Source: an uncultured Collinsella sp. | GTDB lineage: Bacteria > Actinomycetota > Coriobacteriia > Coriobacteriales > Coriobacteriaceae | Reading direction: 5' to 3' | Length of the DNA stretch: 64,000 bases | NCBI GenBank assembly: GCA_902493895.1 | Contig: CABUQW010000004.1 | Location: forward strand, 1 to 64,000 | Part shown: positions 58,216 to 64,000 of the stretch, piece after piece | Numbering within the stretch: the first letter of the stretch is position 1 | Layout of the letters: each line of letters begins with the position of its first letter | Program-made: the position numbers and the translations under genes | Notes under the pieces: model-generated | Databases searched by the model: none | Seen by the model: only the letters and a program-made list of their open reading frames with translations | Told to the model about the DNA's origin: nothing

Positions 58216-58947
58216 CTAGAACATGCCCAAGAAACCATGCACAAACAGCGCGGCCAGAGCGGCACCGACAAACGGAGCGATGCCAGGAACAAGCAGGCCG
58301 TACTTCCAGTTGTTGTCGGCCTTGTTCTTGATCGGCAGCACCTGATAGGCCATGCGAGGACCAAGGTCACGAGCCTGGTTCATGGCGAAGCCGGTGATAC
58401 CGCCCATGCCCATACCAACAGCCCAAACGATCAGACCGACGCAGATGGCGAGCATCAAAACATTCTCGCCGGCGCGGCTAGCGGCAGCAAGGATGGCGCT
58501 GATGAACACAAAGGTGCAGATAGCCTCGCAGAAGAAGTTACGGGCATAGTTGGTGCCCTCGGTGGTGGGGTTGGTCGAGAAGATATTGCGCTGTGCAATG
58601 GGGTCGACGGCACCCTCGGAGGCCTTAAACTCATCGGCATACATAAACCAAGCGATCACGGCACCCACAAAGCCGCCGAGCATATCAGCGAGCATAAAGG
58701 GGATGCAGCTGCCCCACGGCACCAAACCGACGATGCACTGGGCAAGCACCATGGCAGGGTTCATGCATACGGCGCCGCCAAAGACAAACAGGCAGACCGA
58801 GATGCCAAAAGACCAGGTGGTGATGGCAAACATATGGCCGGAACCCTGATACTTGGTGCCCTTGAGCACGGTATCGCAGTGTACGCCCACGCCAAAGACG
58901 ATCATGAGGGCCGTTGCGCCGAATTCGCAAATGAGTTTGGTAAGCAT
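58216..58947 (-). CDS. MIP-family channel, LarD-like lactic acid/glycerol facilitator
   Basis: The 243-aa six-helix aquaporin-superfamily protein has first half-helix motif MNPAMV. The second motif is NQA instead of NPA (FAMNQARDLGPR), with the selectivity-filter Arg kept. It lies 49 bases after larA in the same direction. In lactobacilli LarD, a MIP channel for lactic acid, is in the lar operon, so that role is inferred. AGATAAGG precedes the ATG. Confidence 0.85.
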   Translation of the reverse strand: MLTKLICEFGATALMIVFGVGVHCDTVLKGTKYQGSGHMFAITTWSFGISVCLFVFGGAVCMNPAMVLAQCIVGLVPWGSCIPFMLADMLGGFVGAVIAWFMYADEFKASEGAVDPIAQRNIFSTNPTTEGTNYARNFFCEAICTFVFISAILAAASRAGENVLMLAICVGLIVWAVGMGMGGITGFAMNQARDLGPRMAYQVLPIKNKADNNWKYGLLVPGIAPFVGAALAALFVHGFLGMF

Positions 58948-58996
58948 AAAACCTTATCTTTCTTGTCAGTTACAAACGATTCGTTTGGGCCGCACA

Positions 58997-60274
58997 CTAG
59001 TGCTGCGCGACGACAACACCCAGGCCATCGGGGATAACGGCAACCTTGGCATCGGCACCCTTCATCTCAAAGGCGAGCTTGAGCGCCTCCTCGATCGTGT
59101 TGACCGGCGTCATGTGCATATCCTTGAGCATCTGGTGATCGCACAGGTCGGTGACCATGATCACAGGGTGATGCGCCAGGATGCGGGCAAAAATCTGGCT
59201 CGTCCACTGGTCGGGCAGGGTCTCATCCTTAGGACGATCGATGCAGGCGCGCTCAAACTCTGCCGGATCATTGTCGGCGATGTTGTGATAGAAGCCCTCG
59301 CCACCGTGACCGTCGGCACAACCGGCGACATCGATAATCACGCCGCCCTCGGGAAGTGTGGCCTCGGCAGCGCACATGCCCTTCACGGCCTGATAGATAT
59401 TCTGATCGAGCGGATAGCCACCGTTGGTGGTAACGGCAATCTCGCACTCGACGGGCTCAACGCCGGCAAGGCTCTTCACGAACTCGCAGCCGGCCTCGTG
59501 CGCCTTGTGGATGTCACCGGCAAAGGAGCCGATGACCTCGTGCTTGCCGTTGAGCACCACGTTGAGCACAAAGGCGAGGTGAGCCATCTCGGCAGCGGCA
59601 AACATGTCCTCGCTCACGTGGTTGTGGCACAGGTTGCCGGCACGCGAATGGGAGTCGTTTACAAACTGACCGTTGTGGTTGTACATGATGGTCTTATAGC
59701 TGGCGATGCCGGGCAGCACGGACTTGCGGCTACCAGAGAAACCGGCAAAGAAGTGCGGCTCGATAAAGCCCTCGGCGAGCAGCAGATCGCAATCGGCGGC
59801 AACCTTGTTGATGATGCACTCGCCACCAGAAGGCAGGGTGCCGATCTTTTTCATCATGCTGTCATCAGTCGCGACGTGCATGACGATCTCCTCGTTGGCA
59901 ACGATCTCCTCGCCATACTTGTTGACGAGCTCCTCGTGCGTCGACGGACGATGCATACCCGTCGCAACCAAAATACGCACACGAGCCTCGGGCGCGGCAG
60001 TATGGATGTGATGCAGCAGAATAGGCATGGTAACGCGCGAGGGAACGGGACGCGTATGGTCGGAGCTGATGATGACGATATCCTTCTTGCCAGCACAAAG
60101 CTCCTCGAGCGAAGGCGAGCCATAAGGGTTGGCAAGCGACTCCTCTACCAGCTCTTCCTGAGATTTTGTAGTCTTAAACTCGTTTTGATGACCCTCCATC
60201 ACACCCGCGAAGTTCTTATCCTCGAGCTCCAGATGCAACGTCTTGTGGTCAAACGGCAGTTCACATTCAAACAA
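58997..60274 (-). CDS. larA: Nickel-dependent lactate racemase LarA
   Basis: With a TTG start behind AAAGGAAGAGGG, the product is 425 aa, and catalytic residues fall on the Lactiplantibacillus LarA numbers: Asp72 and Arg75 (SSDHTRPVP), His108 (TGMHRP), His174 (IEPHFF), Lys184, the cofactor-anchoring lysine (GSRKSVLPG), and His200 (MYNHNG). No ATG lies near this point, and the longer ORF upstream is not LarA-like. It interconverts D- and L-lactate, or is a related hydroxyacid epimerase. larE was not found in the window. Confidence 0.92.
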   Translation of the reverse strand: MFECELPFDHKTLHLELEDKNFAGVMEGHQNEFKTTKSQEELVEESLANPYGSPSLEELCAGKKDIVIISSDHTRPVPSRVTMPILLHHIHTAAPEARVRILVATGMHRPSTHEELVNKYGEEIVANEEIVMHVATDDSMMKKIGTLPSGGECIINKVAADCDLLLAEGFIEPHFFAGFSGSRKSVLPGIASYKTIMYNHNGQFVNDSHSRAGNLCHNHVSEDMFAAAEMAHLAFVLNVVLNGKHEVIGSFAGDIHKAHEAGCEFVKSLAGVEPVECEIAVTTNGGYPLDQNIYQAVKGMCAAEATLPEGGVIIDVAGCADGHGGEGFYHNIADNDPAEFERACIDRPKDETLPDQWTSQIFARILAHHPVIMVTDLCDHQMLKDMHMTPVNTIEEALKLAFEMKGADAKVAVIPDGLGVVVAQH

Positions 60275-60400
60275 TGACGAGCGCCCTCTTCCTTTCAACT
60301 GACACACTAGATAAACCGTTGGAAGGATACGCCGCTCACCGAAAAACACCACCGTCCACCGACTCATTAACACAACGTTCATATTTGACCCACAACAAAA

Positions 60401-60430
60401 CGGCCGCGATCCCAAAGGGGACCGCGGCCG
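60401..60430 (-). terminator. Terminator-like hairpin in the larA upstream region
   Basis: The stem CGGCCGCG-gtcccc/ggga-CGCGGCCG is followed on the minus strand by TTTTGTTG. It lies 127 bases before the larA start codon. No gene precedes it on this strand, so it may be an attenuator in the larA leader or end a small RNA. Confidence 0.6.
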
Positions 60431-60512
60431 CCTGTCAAAGACACTATAGACAGGATGATTTACGCAGCGCCGAGGCAAACATCTAGCCCGAGACGTACGC
60501 ACGTAAGCCATT

Positions 60513-60542
60513 TTGCATAAATGCGTTAATTAATTGCATAAA
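60513..60542. promoter_or_regulatory. Direct repeat TTGCATAAA upstream of larA
   Basis: Two exact copies (60513-60521, 60534-60542) start 21 bases apart, two helical turns, with TTAATTAA between. Possible regulator sites. Confidence 0.35.
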
Positions 60543-60894
60543 CTGGCGCATGGATTTCTAGCCGTAACAGGGTGGTACCCTCCGGAGCGTGCATTTTTGC
60601 GAGTATTCAGCATCGCGGAATAAGATTTTGGTGTCAAAAGTCTTTCAAAAGTTAGATAGTCCTCATGACTCGTCCCATCTGGATAGCATGCGGCGAGAAA
60701 CCAGCCATATATGAACATCGCCAAAGCCCAATTGTCGTGCAAAAGCATCAACAGGGGCCGCGAACGTCACCCATAGCCTTATGCACCAATCTTTGGCTGC
60801 TGAAAACTCCGTTTTTTGCACGTCGCCCCAAGCACCACCCTCACCCAGCGGCTGATCCGCCGAAGACCAGACATCGCAGGCCCGCCATTAGTTT
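60543..60894. other. Intergenic stretch without a supported gene
   Basis: Between larA upstream sites and the hairpin family I see no ORF with a ribosome binding site. A minus-strand TTGAAA/TTGACA region lies around 60635-60650. AGGGTGGTACC at 60569 recalls a T-box core but has no downstream gene on that strand. Confidence 0.4.
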
Positions 60895-61000
60895 ACTTTT
60901 AGGCACACTCCGCAGGACGCAAGAAGCCCTCGCCACACTCCACATTAAGCGCGAAGCGCGCCATTCTTCTCCTCAGCTTTAATCCCCGAAGACCGAGGAC
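60895..61000. repeat. Degenerate nested hairpin H3
   Basis: It keeps the left spacer and stem start (CTCCGCAGGACGCAAGAAGCCCTCGCC) and the right spacer (CCGAGGAC) of H1, but the stems no longer pair fully. A decayed family member directly before H2. Confidence 0.6.
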
Positions 61001-61003
61001 GAA

Positions 61004-61130
61004 GGGACCCGATGGGTTTCCCTCTGAATGCATTCCACAGCACGAAGCCCCCTTATCCGCAGCTCCGAAGGAGCAGGATAAGGGGGCTTCAAGTGCGAGG
61101 ACGCATTCAGAGGGAAACCCATCGGGTCCC
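61004..61130. repeat. Nested double hairpin H2 downstream of ppc
   Basis: The outer arms are 28 bp and perfect (GGGACCCGATGGGTTTCCCT...) and unrelated to those of H1. The 12-base spacers are ATTCCACAGCAC and AAGTGCGAGGAC. The middle stem is 15 bp (GAAGCCCCCTTATCC) and the apical stem CTCC-gaa-GGAG. It lies 24 bases after the ppc stop. Confidence 0.85.
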
Positions 61131-61153
61131 GGTGAGAGCCACAGGGCTATCGA

Positions 61154-63967
61154 TTACCCCGTGTTTTGCAAACCTGCCGAGACGCCGGTCACAGTCGAAA
61201 GAATCAGGCTCATGTACTCGGCCTTCTTCTCTTCGGCCATCTCGTCCTGGTTCATACGCACCTCACGAAGGGCGCGGACCTGGGCGATAGACAGTGCGTC
61301 GACATAGGGGTTACGCACGCGAACGGCGCAGCCGAGCACGCGACGACGCTGCAGCGGCCACTCGTCACCGACGATGGCAAGGACCCACTTACGCGTGAGC
61401 TGCATCTCGGTGAAGACCTTCTCGGACAGATCCTGGCGATCGCCCAGGTGTAGATACATCTTGGCAATGCGCTGATCGGTCTTAGCAATCGACATCTCGA
61501 TGTTGTCAATAAACGTGCGGAAGAACGGCCACTCCTGGTAGGCAGCCTTGAGCTGGTCAAGGTCACCAAGCTGCTCGCAGGCGGTGCCCAGGCCGTACCA
61601 AGCGGCCAGGTTAATGCGTGCCTGGCTCCAGCTGAAGATCCACGGAATGGTACGCAGGTCATCGAGCGACTTGGCACCCAAGCCGCGCTTGGCGGGACGT
61701 GAGCCGATCGGCAGCAGACCGACCTCGGTCAGCGGCGTCACGGTCGAGAACCACGGTGTAAAGTCCTCGGTGTTCAGCAGGTCCAGATAGCGCTCGTGGC
61801 TTGCAGCGTTGAGCTTCTCGGCCATATCCCAGAACTTCTGTGTGGTCTCGGTGTTGGTCTTCTCGACGCTCGGAGCCGACTGTAAAAGCGTTGCGGCGGC
61901 AACGGACTCAACATGGCGCTGAGCCAGCGTGCGGTTGCCGTAACGGGCAAAGATGACCTCGCCCTGCTCGGTGAGCTTAAAGAAGCAGTTGACCGAACCC
62001 TTGGGCTGCGCCAGCACGGCCTTGTTGGCCGGGCCGCCGCCACGGCCCACGGCACCGCCGCGACCGTGCATGAGCACCAGGTCGATGTCGTTCTTCTCTG
62101 CCCACTTGGCGATGCGCTCCTGCGCGGAGTGCAGCGCGAGCATGGCCGTGGTAGGACCGGCGTCCTTGGAGGAATCGGAGTAGCCCAGCATAACCTCCAT
62201 GCGGCGGTTGGTCTGGGCAAGGCGCTTCTGCACCACGGGCAGCGTGAGCATCTGGTCGAGCACGTCGACGCAGCCCTCGAGGTCCTCGAGCTGCTCGAAC
62301 AGCGGGATCACGTCGAGCTCGGGAACATCCTCCTCGTGTGCAAAGGACAGGTGAGCAAGCTCAAAGACGTCGGCCACATGCTGGGCGCTCTTGGTAAACG
62401 AGATGATGTAGCGGTGCGCCATCTTCTTGCCGTAGCGTTTTTGGATGGAGCCGATAGCGCGGAAGGTATCGATGACCTCGCGCGTCATGGGCTGAAGATC
62501 GCCATGGATACCGTTCTCGTGGATATCCTTGAGGGCGCGGGCGTGCACCACGGAGTGCTGACGGAACTCCATCTCGACCATATGGAAGCCGAAGGACTCG
62601 ACCTGCCAGATGATGGTCTGCACCGGACCGTAGGCAGCACGGACGGCACCGCAGGCAGCCAGCGAGCGCTGGACGACGCGCAAGTCCTCCAGGAACTCAT
62701 CGGCGCTGTGGTACATGGTGTCGGTGATGCGGCGCACGGTGGCGTTCAGACGGTCGGCCATGACGAGCATGACGGCGCGATGCGGCTCGTGCTCGGAGAT
62801 CAGCTCGGCGCGGGCCGTGTACCGAGGGCTCATCTCGACCTGATGGTTCCACAGGTTAATGAGCTCGGCAGAAGGTTTGCTGTAGGTGGCCTCGAGCGTG
62901 AGGTTGCGGCCGATGCGGCGGCACTTGTCCTCGAGCTTGAGCACCATGTGCGTAAAGTACTTGGCGGCGACCTCACGGCTCACCTTGGCGGTGACGTTGG
63001 GGTTACCGTCGCGGTCGGAACCGATCCAGCTGCCGGGATGGAAGAACGCCGGGCACAGCGGCGGCACAGTACCGGCCTTGTCGCCCAGCACCCAATCGTC
63101 AAAGCGACGATAGATGACGGGGATAACGTCGAACAGCGTGTTATCGAAGATGTCGATGATGGTATCGGCTTCCTCGACCGGCGTGGGCTTCTTGAGCGCG
63201 ATGGGGCTCGTACGCACCAGGGCGTCGATCTCCTGCAGCATATGGCGCTCGTTCTCCACCAGGTCGGAGCCGCCCAGACGCGGACGCTCCTCCAGCAGGT
63301 TGGAGATACGGCGAATCTTGCCCTCGACGGCCTTACGACGGGCCTCGGTGGGATGTGCGGTAAAGACAGGGTGGAACTCAAGCTTGCCGAGCAGCTCGTT
63401 GGCACCCTCGACACCCAGCTCATTCACCAGCTGGTGATAGGCAACGGTAAGCTCGTTGGCGGGATCGACCTCGGTATCGGTCGATGCGCCGGCCTCGCGC
63501 TCGCGCAGCTGCGCCACACGGTAGTTCTCCTCCGACAGGTTTGCCAAGTGGAAGAAGCTCGTAAAGGCGCGAACGATGACCTGCTGCTTATCGAGCGGCA
63601 GGCTGTCAATCAGATCGACGACTTCGCGAAACGCCACGGCGGTGGGCTCGTCGGCAGTGGGCACGCCCTGCTCGTCAACGGACTCGTCGGCAGCGCGGCT
63701 ACCGGGGTTGCCAGCATTGGCCACAATCTCGGCTGTCAAAATCTTGTCGAACAGGTCCGCGATCTCGGGATCATACTCGCTAAGCACACGACGTTCCAGG
63801 CGCAGGAACAGCGCCAGATTATCGCGCAGCTCCTCGGGGATCTCGATCTCGGCGAGACGCTCCCTGGACTCGGCATTCGAGCCGATTCGGTTAACGAGGC
63901 GGTTGACCACGGCAGCGACGCGCGCCGCGGCTTCGGGTACAGACTGGTTGCTTAGGTTCTCAGCCAC
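61154..63967 (-). CDS. ppc: Phosphoenolpyruvate carboxylase
   Basis: The 937-aa enzyme carboxylates phosphoenolpyruvate to oxaloacetate. The catalytic His is in VFTAHPTEARR (about 202). GYSDSSKDAG (about 597), the Arg/Gly loop MHGRGGAVGRGGGP (about 635) and the family C-terminus QNTG are all present. The start is taken as GTG (VAENLSNQ) after GGGAGGAAAC. An ATG at 63979 is in frame, but its AAGGAGG is only one base away. Monocistronic, ending before hairpin H2. Confidence 0.95.
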   Translation of the reverse strand: MAENLSNQSVPEAAARVAAVVNRLVNRIGSNAESRERLAEIEIPEELRDNLALFLRLERRVLSEYDPEIADLFDKILTAEIVANAGNPGSRAADESVDEQGVPTADEPTAVAFREVVDLIDSLPLDKQQVIVRAFTSFFHLANLSEENYRVAQLREREAGASTDTEVDPANELTVAYHQLVNELGVEGANELLGKLEFHPVFTAHPTEARRKAVEGKIRRISNLLEERPRLGGSDLVENERHMLQEIDALVRTSPIALKKPTPVEEADTIIDIFDNTLFDVIPVIYRRFDDWVLGDKAGTVPPLCPAFFHPGSWIGSDRDGNPNVTAKVSREVAAKYFTHMVLKLEDKCRRIGRNLTLEATYSKPSAELINLWNHQVEMSPRYTARAELISEHEPHRAVMLVMADRLNATVRRITDTMYHSADEFLEDLRVVQRSLAACGAVRAAYGPVQTIIWQVESFGFHMVEMEFRQHSVVHARALKDIHENGIHGDLQPMTREVIDTFRAIGSIQKRYGKKMAHRYIISFTKSAQHVADVFELAHLSFAHEEDVPELDVIPLFEQLEDLEGCVDVLDQMLTLPVVQKRLAQTNRRMEVMLGYSDSSKDAGPTTAMLALHSAQERIAKWAEKNDIDLVLMHGRGGAVGRGGGPANKAVLAQPKGSVNCFFKLTEQGEVIFARYGNRTLAQRHVESVAAATLLQSAPSVEKTNTETTQKFWDMAEKLNAASHERYLDLLNTEDFTPWFSTVTPLTEVGLLPIGSRPAKRGLGAKSLDDLRTIPWIFSWSQARINLAAWYGLGTACEQLGDLDQLKAAYQEWPFFRTFIDNIEMSIAKTDQRIAKMYLHLGDRQDLSEKVFTEMQLTRKWVLAIVGDEWPLQRRRVLGCAVRVRNPYVDALSIAQVRALREVRMNQDEMAEEKKAEYMSLILSTVTGVSAGLQNTG

Positions 63968-64000
63968 GTTTCCTCCCATTCCTCCTTCTATGCACGTAAC

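Noticed and set aside
60562..60590. T-box-like core AGGGTGGTACC on the plus strand
   Set aside because: No stem I, specifier or downstream synthetase/amino acid gene on that strand; the match is a short self-complementary sequence.
60530..60751. 73-codon minus-strand ORF upstream of larA
   Set aside because: No ribosome binding site, no family resemblance, and it overlaps the presumed control region.
61913..63955. 680-codon plus-strand frame over ppc
   Set aside because: Antisense shadow of ppc with codon-complement composition.

Overview
The window reads as a chromosomal segment of a high-GC, anaerobic, gut-type actinobacterium of the class Coriobacteriia, most likely Collinsella or a close relative. 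This is inferred from protein style and gene content (class C sortase with SpaA-type pilins, GatCAB, two FeoA with FeoB, Kdp, nickel lactate racemase, PEP carboxylase). There is no rRNA gene in the window to confirm it, and I found no tRNA gene and no CRISPR array.

Layout. 1-1219: gatA (cut by the window edge) and gatC. 1238-13438: a pilus locus on the minus strand (tip adhesin, minor pilin, backbone pilin). Its class C sortase is separated from it by a tandem pair of small toxin/RNA-like modules and a complete IS21-family element inserted into the second module. 13439-20001: HAD phosphatase, MFS exporter, moaA with a moaC-mobB fusion, and a DUF559/Vsr-like nuclease gene. 20002-26222: a heterodimeric ABC exporter divergent from a MATE pump and its MerR regulator. 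26331-27895: an AT-rich pair, a secreted papain-like protease and a lipoprotein. 27931-36297: ligA, an HtrA protease, a GlnR-like regulator, a glutamine-synthetase-like protein lacking metal ligands, and LacI and GntR regulators. 36298-40259: repeats, an AAA ATPase and an Old-Yellow-Enzyme flavoprotein. 40507-48771: the complete kdpFABC and divergent kdpDE potassium system. 48958-52287: feoA-feoA-feoB plus its Cys-rich partner. 52476-55548: HPr-like protein, aspS, serB. 55663-60274: lactate racemase locus larBC-tetR facing larA-larD. 61154-63967: ppc.

The strongest signals outside ordinary genes are non-coding. There are three families of dispersed palindromes: 57 bp x4, 33 bp x4, and about 67 bp x3. 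A family of nested double hairpins has different outer arms but conserved internal spacers. There is a candidate type I toxin-antitoxin module in two copies, and a phased 10-bp repeat array in front of an ATPase gene. Most palindromes lie a few to about 65 bases after stop codons, which suggests roles at mRNA 3' ends. Gene starts were chosen by ribosome binding site and family alignment. Coordinates of palindromes were counted by hand.
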